Shown: positions 1 through 7,952 of the stretch, in pieces
How the letters are laid out: each line of letters starts with the position of its first letter
Numbering within the stretch: the first letter of the stretch is position 1
Assembly (NCBI RefSeq): GCF_018397995.1
Contig: NZ_BBQH01000021.1
Coordinates: forward strand, 92,625-150,525
DNA length: 57,901 bases
Direction: 5' to 3'
Source: Rhizomonospora bruguierae
GTDB lineage: Bacteria > Actinomycetota > Actinomycetes > Mycobacteriales > Micromonosporaceae
Translations under genes and position numbers: made by a program
Notes under the pieces: model-generated
What the model saw: the letters and a program-made list of their open reading frames with translations, nothing else
Databases searched by the model: none
Told to the model about the DNA's origin: nothing

Positions 1-1360
1 CCGCCGGCACCGGCGAGCCGGAGATCGGCGCCGCCGGCGGTGCGGTGACCGGCGCGGCTGGCATCTGCTGCGGCGGTACCGGCATCGGGTGCTGCTGCAT
101 GGCGGCCGCGGGTGCCACAGGCGGCGCGGCGGCCGGCGGCACCGGCATCGGCGCGACGGGCGGTGGTGCGATCGGCGCCGGCGCGACCGGCGGCGGCTGG
201 ACCGGCTGCGGCCCGGCCGGCGGCGCGCTCACCGCGGCGGCCTGGGACCGGGAGCGCCGGGCCCCCAGCGCCGATGCCAGCCGGGACGGCTCGCCGCTCC
301 CGTCCTGGTTGGACGCGGCGGCGGCCCGGCTGCCGGCGGAGCGGGCGGCCCGGTTCGGCGGGGTGTCGCCGCCCCCGACCTCGCCGATCGACCGGACGGA
401 CGGGGTGGTCGCGCGGGAGGTGGCCTCCGCCGCCCGGCGGGCCGCCCGGCGACCCGACGGCGCCGGCTGCGTGCCGGTCACCCGCTCGGCCAGCGCGCCG
501 ATCAGGGTGTCGCAGGCCAGGTCGCAGGAGCGCACGGCGGCCACGGCCTGCCGGACGGTCTCCGCCACGATCGGGACGATCGTGCGGGTCACCCCGGTGC
601 GGCGCGGCGTCTCCGCGATTGCGACCCGCAGCGCGGTGATGGCCTCGGTGATGGTGACGGTGTCCGCCACCCCGGACGCGGCAAGCTGCGCGGCGACCGC
701 GTCGGCCAGCGCACCGTCCCGGTTGCGGGCGCCCGTGCCGCTGGCGGTCAGCATGCCGGGCTCGGGCAGGGCGTCCAGCACGGCCAGGCAGACCGGCTCG
801 GCCGGGTCGGGGTAGGCGCGCAGCGCCGCCGGGTACAGCTCGCGGAGCACCTCGCGCAGCGCCACGGCGGCGCCGTGGCGCCCGCCGATCAGCGCGGCGT
901 GCGCGGCCAGGATCGGCTTGTGCGGGGCCAGGTCACGGGGGACGGGCATCGCCACGGCGGACAGCGCGCCGGCCTGTAGTGCCCGGGCCAGGCCGACGGC
1001 CCGGCGCTCGGCCGGCGGCGCGGCGATCTCGTCCGCGGACTCGTCGTCGGCGAACCGCTCGGCGAAGTCGTCGGTGGCGTCGTCGTCGGCGAAGGCGAGC
1101 GCCCGGCCGGCCGCGGTCAGCAGCATCGTCACCAGGTGGTGGTCGCTGTCCGCGGCGAGCGCGACGCCCGTCGGGTCGCTTGAGCGCTCGGCGAGCCGGG
1201 CACCGAGCCGGGCGTACCCGGCCGGGTCGTCACCCAGCTCGCAGACGTCAAGCAGCCGCCCTGCGTCGTCGACGACCGCGACCGTCAGCGAGGCGGCCGA
1301 TGCCGCCGGAGCCGACGGATCGGCCGCAGCCAGACCGCAGTACACGCGCACGAGCGCCAC
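1..1360 (-). CDS. IS110-transposase-like hypothetical protein, partial at left edge
   Basis: The frame runs off the left edge, so the C-terminus is missing. The start is GTG at 1360 behind a GGGAGGAGGA ribosome site. The protein opens with VRVYCGLAAADPSA and LTVAVVDDAGRLLDVCELGD, recalling the RNase-H-like N-terminus of IS110-type transposases, and has a helical middle around VLRELYPAALRAYPDPAEP. It then turns into a long Pro/Ala-rich tail that would make a transposase unlikely to be complete. Similar proteins in Micromonosporaceae are often labelled transposase (recalled, not searched). No terminal repeats are visible, so I regard it as a domesticated or unrelated chromosomal gene of unknown role. 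The open plus-strand frames over it are GC shadows. Confidence 0.55.
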   Translation of the reverse strand, partial: MALVRVYCGLAAADPSAPAASAASLTVAVVDDAGRLLDVCELGDDPAGYARLGARLAERSSDPTGVALAADSDHHLVTMLLTAAGRALAFADDDATDDFAERFADDESADEIAAPPAERRAVGLARALQAGALSAVAMPVPRDLAPHKPILAAHAALIGGRHGAAVALREVLRELYPAALRAYPDPAEPVCLAVLDALPEPGMLTASGTGARNRDGALADAVAAQLAASGVADTVTITEAITALRVAIAETPRRTGVTRTIVPIVAETVRQAVAAVRSCDLACDTLIGALAERVTGTQPAPSGRRAARRAAEATSRATTPSVRSIGEVGGGDTPPNRAARSAGSRAAAASNQDGSGEPSRLASALGARRSRSQAAAVSAPPAGPQPVQPPPVAPAPIAPPPVAPMPVPPAAAPPVAPAAAMQQHPMPVPPQQMPAAPVTAPPAAPISGSPVPA

Positions 1361-1422
1361 GGCGTCGTCCTCCTCCCGGGACAGCTGTCGTGTGCCAAGG
1401 AATGATGCTCCCTGGTCAAGGG

Positions 1423-2547
1423 TCAGTCGCGCCAGTCCACGACGGCACTGATCTTCCCGATAATCGTGCGCCAGCCCAGAGTTGCGGTTTGTGCCCCGAT
1501 TTTCTTCAGCCGCCGGCGCCCCCGGAACCCGCCGATACCGCCGCCCGCCGCGGCCCGCAGGGCCTCGTCCAGGTCGTCCAGCGGGCTGCCCGGCGCCAGC
1601 GCGTCCAGGACCGCTACCAGGCGCAATGCGTACGCCAGATCCCGGGAGATCTCACCAGCCTCGATGAGCAGGGTGGTGTCCCAGGTGTCGTGGCCGCCGC
1701 GCAGGTTCTCCACGACGAGGTCCAGCTCGTACGAGTCCTCGTCGGTCGGGGCGATCAACTCCGGCTGGATGCCCTCGGCCACGCCGGCCCAGCTGTCCAA
1801 CTGCGCCAGATCGTGCGGGCCACCGGAGCGCACGTAGGAGACCAGGCCCTCGGGGGTGCGGAAGAGCAGCAGCTTGCCCCGGTGGCTGAGGAAGATCGGA
1901 ACCTCCTCGGGCTCCTCCTCGGGCTCGTCCGCCTCGGCCGTCTCCTCGGCCTCGTCGGCCTCGCCGTCCTCGTCCTCTTCGGATTCATCCGATTCGTCGG
2001 CCTTGGAGCGGGCCCGGCGCCGCTCCCGGGCGACCTGGAGATCCTCGCGCTCGTCCTCCTCCACCCCGGCGAGGAACTCCTCGTCCAGGATGACCACCTC
2101 GTCGTCCTCGGCGGACCGCTCGGCGAACAGGTCCTCCTCGTCCCGGTCCGAGATGTCCGTCGGGGTCAGGTCCGTGTCCAGGCGGTACGCCCGCAGCGTG
2201 TACCCGACGCCGGCCGGCAGGGCGATCTCCACCGGCTCGATACCGGCACTCTCCCAGAGCGACCGGTCGACGTCCTCCGCCGCACCGGCATCCGTCGCGT
2301 CGTCGTCCGTGGCGTCCGTCGCGTCCCCGGCGTCCGTCGCGTCTCCGCTGTCTGTCGAGCCCGTGGCGTCCCCGGCGTCCGGCGCGTCTCCGCTGTCTGT
2401 CGAGCCCGTGGCGTCCCCGGCGTCCGGCGCGTCTCCGGCGTCTGTCGCGCCGGCCGCGGTCACCTCATCGGCATCGACGTCGGTCGTCTCGGCGCGCTTG
2501 GCCGAGGACTTGCCGTCGTTGCGCCGCCCGGGCGAAGTGCGGGCCAC
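1423..2547 (-). CDS. acidic hypothetical protein with Asp/Thr-rich repeats
   Basis: 374 residues; GTG start at 2547 with GGAGGTCACC directly upstream. The first 90 residues are low complexity, with the block DAGDATGSTDSGDAP repeated in tandem. A second acidic, charged stretch (Glu/Asp-rich, near residues 175-215) separates two folded-looking parts. The C-terminal half (LFRTPEGLVSYVRSGG, DSYELDLVVENLRGG) looks globular, and the extreme C-terminus is basic and Gly/Arg-rich. No catalytic motif is recognised. It lies 62 bp upstream of the left-edge gene on the same strand and may be co-transcribed with it. Homologues in this group are sometimes labelled primosomal protein, which I cannot support from the sequence. 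Confidence 0.75.
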   Translation of the reverse strand: MARTSPGRRNDGKSSAKRAETTDVDADEVTAAGATDAGDAPDAGDATGSTDSGDAPDAGDATGSTDSGDATDAGDATDATDDDATDAGAAEDVDRSLWESAGIEPVEIALPAGVGYTLRAYRLDTDLTPTDISDRDEEDLFAERSAEDDEVVILDEEFLAGVEEDEREDLQVARERRRARSKADESDESEEDEDGEADEAEETAEADEPEEEPEEVPIFLSHRGKLLLFRTPEGLVSYVRSGGPHDLAQLDSWAGVAEGIQPELIAPTDEDSYELDLVVENLRGGHDTWDTTLLIEAGEISRDLAYALRLVAVLDALAPGSPLDDLDEALRAAAGGGIGGFRGRRRLKKIGAQTATLGWRTIIGKISAVVDWRD

Positions 2548-2669
2548 GGTGACCTCCGGTGTGATCGGGTCGTTGACTCAGCGCACACCCTAGCCGGCCG
2601 GGCCCCTCCCGTGGAGGCCGCATCCCGGGTTCCGGTCCCGGCGGCCGGTTCCGGTCCGCGCCCCGCGAC

Positions 2670-2686
2670 GGGTAGCCTTGCTACCC
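2670..2686 (+). promoter_or_regulatory. leaderless promoter and dyad operator of padR
   Basis: GGGTAG (2670-2675) and CTACCC (2681-2686) form a perfect 6-bp dyad with a 5-nt spacer. It ends exactly one base before the ATG at 2687 and contains a -10-like TAGCCT (2673-2678), 8 nt before the start. This fits a leaderless mRNA with an autoregulatory site over the core promoter; the repressor is inferred to be the downstream PadR protein. Confidence 0.55.
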
Positions 2687-3016
2687 ATGAAGGCCCAGGC
2701 GCTGCACGGCCACCTCGACGCGCTGCTGCTCGCCGTCCTCGAGGGTGGCCCGCTGCACGGGTACGCCATCATCGAGGCCCTCAAGGGTCGCAGCGATGGC
2801 GCCCTCACCCTCCCTACCGGCACCGTCTACCCGGCACTGCGCCGCCTGGAGCGCGCCGGCCACGTCAGCAGCGAATGGAGCACGGTGGGTGGCCGCGACC
2901 GCCGCACCTACCGTCTCACCGCGGCCGGCGCCCGCGCCCTGGCCGGGGAGCGCAGCAACTGGGCCGAGTTCAGCGCCACCGTCGCCAACTTCCTCGGCAA
3001 CCCCAACCCCGCCTGA
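2687..3016 (+). CDS. PadR-family transcriptional regulator
   Basis: 109 residues from ATG 2687; an upstream in-frame TTG at 2678 is less likely because it lies inside the -10 box. The protein is one winged-helix domain with the PadR signature LHGHLDALLLAVLEGGPLHGYAI, the recognition-helix area LPTGTVYPALRRLERAG and the wing GGRDRRTYRLTAAGARAL. It ends with a short C-terminal helix, as in subfamily-2 PadR proteins. PadR proteins are usually self-repressing and control a neighbouring membrane protein or exporter. Here the likely partner is the convergent small membrane protein at 3394-3897. The start overlaps a perfect dyad, consistent with autoregulation. Confidence 0.9.
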   Translation: MKAQALHGHLDALLLAVLEGGPLHGYAIIEALKGRSDGALTLPTGTVYPALRRLERAGHVSSEWSTVGGRDRRTYRLTAAGARALAGERSNWAEFSATVANFLGNPNPA

Positions 3017-3169
3017 CCGCTCCCCCGCCCGCGCCGCCAAGTTCGTCGATCTCGCCGGTGTGGTGCCTCGCGACCTCGGACCCGTGCCGACGTGACGCCG
3101 CCGGCCCGAAGCGACGCCCGACTTGGTTCTTGCACCCTTACGCCGCCGCCCGGAGGGCAGCCCTGGGGC

Positions 3170-3221
3170 GAGATCTTGGCAACGCACGCCGCTTTTCTGG
3201 CCAGATCGGTGCCAAGATCTC
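3170..3221. repeat. inverted-repeat intergenic element (GATCTTGG family, copy A)
   Basis: In the 377-bp gap 3017-3393, a perfect 12-bp inverted repeat (GAGATCTTGGCA at 3170-3181 and its complement at 3210-3221) flanks a 28-nt spacer containing TTTTCTGGCCAGA. It resembles copies at 9327-9447, 21841-21914 and 27464-27512. No gene is supported in the rest of the gap. Confidence 0.6.
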
Positions 3222-3393
3222 CCACCCGGCGGCCGCCATGGGCACCGACGCGGCGCCGAAACGGTCAGCGAGTGCCACCAGGTAAGGGGGTGATGCTTCC
3301 GACACGGAAGCAGAGTAAAGCGGCACGACACAGCGCTCCCAACCCGAGGGGCGAATCCAGAAGTGGGGAGCGAAGCAGCCCGGGGCGGGTCGG

Positions 3394-3897
3394 TCAGGCA
3401 CCGCCGTTGTGCACCACCGCAAGTCCAAGATCGACGGGGGAGGAGGGGCGGCGGGTGGCGATCAGGGCCCGGCGGAGGGTCCAACCGAGCCAGCCGTACC
3501 CCGCGAGCACCGCCAGCCCGCCGACCTGCATCGGGGTCCACGTCAGGATCGCGGTTCCGAACGTGTGCAGGCTCATCAGGTAGATGGTGATGCCGTTGGC
3601 GAACAGCAGGAGGACCGCGAGCGAACCGCCGAGGGCGACCCAGCGGGCGGCGCGGCGGGCGGCGGCGACGGCGAGCTCGGTCTGGTAGTCGGGAGCGACC
3701 CGGCGCAGCGGCCCGAAGTCGGTGACCGCGCGGGCCTCGGCGGCGGCCGGCACGGCCTGCGCGCGGTACGCCTCGGCCGCGTCGAGCAGGTCGTCGTGGG
3801 CCTCGGCGAGCAGGTCGGCCTTGAGCCGGCCGGGGCCGGCGAGGCGCCGTTCGAGGGCCCGCAGGTGCTGGTCGATCACCTGTTCCCCGACGCGCAT
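3394..3897 (-). CDS. small membrane protein with HAAS/permease-prefix-like N-terminus
   Basis: 167 residues from ATG 3897. An N-terminal helical region (VIDQHLRALERRLAGPG, then LLAEAHDDLLDAAEAY) is followed by FGPLRRVAPDYQTELA. This pattern is typical of the HAAS or permease-prefix region that often accompanies PadR regulators. Two membrane segments follow, near residues 90-110 (VALGGSLAVLLLFANGITIY) and 122-142. The gene is convergent with the PadR gene at 2687 across a repeat-bearing gap. No enzymatic motif is present. I infer it is a membrane target or partner of the PadR system, on context rather than homology. Confidence 0.7.
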   Translation of the reverse strand: MRVGEQVIDQHLRALERRLAGPGRLKADLLAEAHDDLLDAAEAYRAQAVPAAAEARAVTDFGPLRRVAPDYQTELAVAAARRAARWVALGGSLAVLLLFANGITIYLMSLHTFGTAILTWTPMQVGGLAVLAGYGWLGWTLRRALIATRRPSSPVDLGLAVVHNGGA

Positions 3898-3956
3898 ACC
3901 GCCCAGGGCGCCACCCCTGCCCCGCGGCGGTGATCAGGGCCTTTCCCCCAATCCGC

Positions 3957-5609
3957 TCACAGGTGCTCGCGGTACCACCCCGGGGTGGCGCTCAGCCGCA
4001 CGTGGGTGCCCCGCTGGATGACCACCCCGCCGTCCAGCACGAGGATCTCGTCGAACCCCTCCAGCCCGCGCAGCCGGTGGGTGACCAGGACGACGGCCCG
4101 GCCCGGTCCGGCGGCGGTGAGGGTGCCGGCGAGGACCCGGTCGGCGGCGTCCGGGTCGAGGCCCTCGGTGGGCTCGTCCAGGACCAGGACCCGGGGGCCG
4201 AGCAGCAGCGCGCGGGCGAGCGCGAGGCGCTGCCGCTGGCCGCCGGAGAGCTGCGCCCCGTCGGCGCCGGCCGGGGTGTCGAGCCCGTCGGGCAGCGTGC
4301 GGACCCAGTCGAGCAGCCCCGCGGCGGCCAGGGCACCGTCCACGTCCCCGTCGCCCAGTAGGTTCTCGCGCAGGGTGGCGTGGAAGACGTACGCCTCCGC
4401 CATGAGGCCGCCCACGATCCGCGGCCGGACCTGCTCGGCGTACTCGTGCATGGGGTGCCCGCCACGGGTCACGCTGCCCGAGGTGGGGGCGACCAGGCCG
4501 GCGAGGGCGGCGATGAGCGTGCTCTTGCCGGCGCCGCTCGGGCCGACGACGGCGACCCGGCGCCCGGGTGCGAGCGTGAGATCCACACCGGCCAGCGCGG
4601 GACGGTCGCTACCGGGGTACCGGACGGCCAGGTCCCGCGCCACGACGTCGGCCTCGGGGACGTCGGTCGACCCGCCGGCGACCGGGGCGGGCGGGGCGAG
4701 CAGGGGCGCCAGTCGGGTGAGGGCGGCCCGGGACCCGGGGTAGAGGCGGGCGGCGGTCATCAGCGCGAGCGTCGCCTCCACCGCGGCGAGCGAGAGCACC
4801 GCGAGGACCCCTACGGTGACCCCCGAGGCGCCGGAGCGCAGCGCGACCACGACGACCGCCGCGGCGGTGGCGCCGCCGAGCAGCACGCCGGCCGCGTCCA
4901 GCGCGGAACCCGCGTAGCCGAGGCGGCGCTCGACCCGGGCCAGTTCGGCGGCCCGGCCGGCGGCGGCGCGCAGGGCGGTGCCGGTGGCGCCGTAGGCGGC
5001 CAGGTCGGCGGCCCCGGCGGTGAGGTCGACCGCGTCGGTGGCGAGCGCACCGCGCAGCGGCGCGACCCGGGCGGCCGCCCGGTGGGTCAGCGCCAGCGCG
5101 GCGGCGGGCAGGGCGAGCCCGGCCAGCAGCAGCCCGGCGCTGAGCGCGGCGGCCGCGGCCGGGCTGGCCAGCGCGGCCCCGGTCACGGCCAGGGTGGCCA
5201 CGGTGGCGGCGGCGCCGGCCGGGACGAGCACCCGGAGCATCAGATCCTGCACGGCGTCCACATCGGACACCAGGCGGCTCAGGGCGTCCCCGGTGTGCCG
5301 GACGGGCACCGCCATCGCGGCCAGCGACTCGTACACCCGGGTCCGCACGTCGGTCAGCAGGCGCAGCACCGCGTCGTGGCCGGCGAGGCGCTCCACGTAC
5401 CGCAGCGTGCCGCGGCCGACCGCGAGCGCCCGCACGGCCACGATCGCGACCGTGAGCGCCTGTAGCGGCGGCCGCCCGGCGGCGCTGATGAGCAGCCAGG
5501 TGGCGGTCGCCATCAGGGCCAGGCCGGCGAGGTCGGTGCCGGCCGCGAGCAGCCCCGCGCCGGCCAGCCGCCACCGGTAGGGCCGGGTCATCGCCAGGAG
5601 CACCCTCAC
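3957..5609 (-). CDS. cydC: thiol/heme ABC exporter subunit CydC
   Basis: 550 residues; GTG start at 5609 within a GTGA overlap with the cydD stop, and GGAGG about 8 nt upstream. An N-terminal half of about six membrane segments is followed by an ATP-binding domain with Walker A GPSGAGKST, signature LSGGQRQRLALARAL, Walker B VLVLDEPTEGLD and switch His in VTHRLRG. CydDC is a heterodimeric inner-membrane exporter of glutathione/cysteine (heme also proposed) needed to assemble cytochrome bd. Here it is the last gene of cydA-cydB-cydD-cydC, each joined by a short gap or stop/start overlap, so co-translation is likely. Confidence 0.93.
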   Translation of the reverse strand: MRVLLAMTRPYRWRLAGAGLLAAGTDLAGLALMATATWLLISAAGRPPLQALTVAIVAVRALAVGRGTLRYVERLAGHDAVLRLLTDVRTRVYESLAAMAVPVRHTGDALSRLVSDVDAVQDLMLRVLVPAGAAATVATLAVTGAALASPAAAAALSAGLLLAGLALPAAALALTHRAAARVAPLRGALATDAVDLTAGAADLAAYGATGTALRAAAGRAAELARVERRLGYAGSALDAAGVLLGGATAAAVVVVALRSGASGVTVGVLAVLSLAAVEATLALMTAARLYPGSRAALTRLAPLLAPPAPVAGGSTDVPEADVVARDLAVRYPGSDRPALAGVDLTLAPGRRVAVVGPSGAGKSTLIAALAGLVAPTSGSVTRGGHPMHEYAEQVRPRIVGGLMAEAYVFHATLRENLLGDGDVDGALAAAGLLDWVRTLPDGLDTPAGADGAQLSGGQRQRLALARALLLGPRVLVLDEPTEGLDPDAADRVLAGTLTAAGPGRAVVLVTHRLRGLEGFDEILVLDGGVVIQRGTHVRLSATPGWYREHL

Positions 5610-7288
5610 GCCGCCGCCTCCGTCGCCCGCTCGGTGACCTGCCCATCCTGGACGGTGATGGTCCGGTCGGCGAGCGGCAGCATCGCCGGGCGGTGCGCGA
5701 CCATCAGCACGGTGCGCCCGTGTGCCAGCCGCTGGGTCGCGGCCAGGACCGCCGCCTCCGACGCCGGGTCGAGGCGGGCGGTCGGCTCGTCCAGGAGCAG
5801 CAGCGCCGGGTCGCGCAGGAACGCCCGGGCCAGCGCCACCCGCTGCCGCTGCCCGCTCGACAGCCCGTGCCCGCGCTCGCCCACCACCGTCTCCACGGGG
5901 ACCGGCAGGACGGCGAGCGACGCCGCCTCGCGTACCGCCTCGTCGGTGGCCTCGGGCGCGCCGAGGCGGATGTTGTCGGCCAGCGTCGCGGCGAACAGGT
6001 GCGGGCGCTGCGGCACCCACGCCAGCCCCGCCCGCCACGCGTCGATGTCCAGGTCGCGCAGGTCCACGCCGTCCACGAGGACCCGGCCCGACGCCGGGGC
6101 GACGAATCCCAGCAGGACGGCCAGGATCGTGCTCTTGCCGGCGCCGCTCGGGCCGACCAGGGCGACCCGGTCCCCGCGCCGGATCGTCAGCGTCGCGTCC
6201 CGCAGGGCGGCGCCCCGGTCGTACTCCACGGTGACGTTCTCGAACCGGATCTCCCGCCACGCGCCCACCGGCCCGCCCGCCCGCTGGTCGGTGCCCGCCG
6301 GTGCGGCGTCCAGGATGGTGAACGTCTCGTCCAGGGCGGTGAGGCCGGCCATGCTCGCGTGGAACTTCGCCCCCGCGGCGCGCAGTGGCAGGTACGCCTC
6401 GGGCGCGAGCAGCAGCACCAGCAGGGCGGTGCCGAGGGTCAGCCCGCCGTCGAGCAGGCGCAGCCCGATCGGCACCGCCACCAGCGCCACCGACAGGGTC
6501 GCCACCAGTTCCAGAACCAGCGCGGAGAGGAACGCGATCCGCAGCGTGCGCATGGTGGCGAGCCGGTGCTCGCCGGCCAGCCGCCGCACCGCCGCTGCCT
6601 GCGCGCGGGCCCGGCCGAACGCGCGCAGCGTCGGCAGGCCGGCGACCATGTCCAGGAAGTGCCCGCCGAGCAGGGCCAGGCGCCGCCACTGGCGCCGGGT
6701 GGCCGCCTCGGTCTGCCAGCCGACGAGGATGGCGAACACCGGAATCAGCGGCAGCGTGGCGGCGACGATGAGCGCCGAACCCCAGTCCGCGAACGCGAGC
6801 CGGGCCAGCACCGCCACCGGCACCGCCGCCCCGAGCAGCATCTGCGGCAGGTACCCGGTGATGTAGTCGTCGAGCGCGTCGAGCCCGCGCCCGGCCAGCG
6901 TCGCCAGTTCGCCCGCCCGCTGCCCGGACAGCCACCCGGGCCCGCGCTGCCCGACCGCGCCCAGCAACTCCCCACGCAGCGCCGCCTTGACCGTGGCGGC
7001 GGCCCGCACGGCCACGGCGCCCTGCGCCCACGCCGTGAGCGCCCGGCCCGCGACGGCCGCGACGAACCATGCCAGCGCGCCCCGGTCCAGCCGGCCCTCG
7101 GCGGCGGCGGCGAGGACGGTGGCCAGGGCGGTCGCCCCGGCCACGATGAGCCCGGCGGTCGCCACGGCGAGGGCGCCGAGCAGCGCGAACTGCGCCCGCG
7201 CGGCCGGTACCCGGCGCAGCACCCGCGGGTCCACGGGCGGCCGCCGGCCGTCGCCGCGGGGACCGTCGCCGCCTGCCACCCCGCTCAC
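5606..7288 (-). CDS. cydD: thiol/heme ABC exporter subunit CydD
   Basis: 560 residues; GTG start at 7288 overlapping the cydB stop (GTGA). Several membrane helices (VALLGALAVATAGLIVAG-like start, ALVLELVATLSVALVAVP, LGTALLVLLLAPEAYLPLR) precede an ATPase domain with Walker A GPSGAGKST, signature LSSGQRQRVALARAF, Walker B LLLLDEPTARLD and switch His in VAHRPAM. The motif EAYLPLR before the ATPase domain is typical of CydD. Its partner is CydC immediately downstream. It is expected to form the CydDC transporter maturing the bd oxidase encoded by the two upstream genes. Confidence 0.93.
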   Translation of the reverse strand: MSGVAGGDGPRGDGRRPPVDPRVLRRVPAARAQFALLGALAVATAGLIVAGATALATVLAAAAEGRLDRGALAWFVAAVAGRALTAWAQGAVAVRAAATVKAALRGELLGAVGQRGPGWLSGQRAGELATLAGRGLDALDDYITGYLPQMLLGAAVPVAVLARLAFADWGSALIVAATLPLIPVFAILVGWQTEAATRRQWRRLALLGGHFLDMVAGLPTLRAFGRARAQAAAVRRLAGEHRLATMRTLRIAFLSALVLELVATLSVALVAVPIGLRLLDGGLTLGTALLVLLLAPEAYLPLRAAGAKFHASMAGLTALDETFTILDAAPAGTDQRAGGPVGAWREIRFENVTVEYDRGAALRDATLTIRRGDRVALVGPSGAGKSTILAVLLGFVAPASGRVLVDGVDLRDLDIDAWRAGLAWVPQRPHLFAATLADNIRLGAPEATDEAVREAASLAVLPVPVETVVGERGHGLSSGQRQRVALARAFLRDPALLLLDEPTARLDPASEAAVLAATQRLAHGRTVLMVAHRPAMLPLADRTITVQDGQVTERATEAAA

Positions 7289-7941
7289 CAGAACACCGGT
7301 GTGCGCGCGTCGAGCCGGCCCCGGAACGCCCACCAGAGCATCGCCTGGAACCCGAGCAGCGCCGGCAGCAGCGGGATCGCCAGCCAGGAGAGCAGCCGCA
7401 GCGTCGCCGGGTCGGCGGCGGCGCCGGCCACCGGGAGCGTCGCGGCGGGGTCCACGGTGGACACGAGGGCGTTCGGGTACAGCGCCGCGCCGACCAGCAG
7501 GACCGGCAGCGCCATCGCGGCGGCGGTCGCGGCGAAGGCCACCCCCGGGCGGCCCCGGCCGAGCGCCACCCGCGCCGCCAGCAGGACCCCCACGAGCGCC
7601 GCGAGCCCCAGCAGCGCGGGAAGCGGCCGGGACACCGACGCCCGTACCTCCTGGCTGAGTGCCCCCACGGCGGCGGCGACGCCGACCGCGGCCACCAGAC
7701 CCGCGAGGATCGCCGGGTAGAGCGAGGAGATCAGTTCGCCCTCCAAGCGCGGAAACGCGCCGAAGAGGACGCCCACCGCCGCCACCAGCCACACCTCGTT
7801 GCCGAGGAAGTACGGCCCGAGCGCGGTGAGCCCGTCGCGCCCGGCCGCGCGGAGCAGGAGCCCGGCCCCGTAGTCGTAACCGGCGAGCGCCAGGTAGCCG
7901 GCGAAGAACAGCCCGAGCACCCCGTACCAGAAAAACTCCAT
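7285..7941 (-). CDS. cydB: cytochrome bd oxidase subunit II, unusually short
   Basis: 218 residues from ATG 7941, whereas CydB is normally about 330-380. The N-terminus MEFFWYGVLGLFFAGYLALAGYDYGAG and the segment GPYFLGNEVWLVAAVGVLFGAFP are clear CydB hallmarks. The C-terminus ends with a normal last helix (LLPALLGFQAMLWWAFRGRL). Between SSLYPAILAGLV and the last helices roughly 100-120 residues of the usual middle membrane region appear to be missing, with no frameshift or stop to explain it. Subunit II forms the quinol oxidase with CydA. Whether this compact form is functional cannot be decided here, but its overlap with cydD argues it is translated. Confidence 0.85.
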   Translation of the reverse strand: MEFFWYGVLGLFFAGYLALAGYDYGAGLLLRAAGRDGLTALGPYFLGNEVWLVAAVGVLFGAFPRLEGELISSLYPAILAGLVAAVGVAAAVGALSQEVRASVSRPLPALLGLAALVGVLLAARVALGRGRPGVAFAATAAAMALPVLLVGAALYPNALVSTVDPAATLPVAGAAADPATLRLLSWLAIPLLPALLGFQAMLWWAFRGRLDARTPVFW

Positions 7942-7952
7942 CGTTCCCCCTC

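Noticed and set aside
1-1360. Intact insertion sequence at the left edge
   Set aside because: Only a weak IS110-like N-terminus is seen, followed by a Pro-rich tail; no terminal repeats or second transposase domain.
45-3285. Several long plus-strand reading frames over the first 3.3 kb
   Set aside because: They are Arg/Ala/Pro/Gly-rich antisense shadows of minus-strand genes with good ribosome sites and normal composition.
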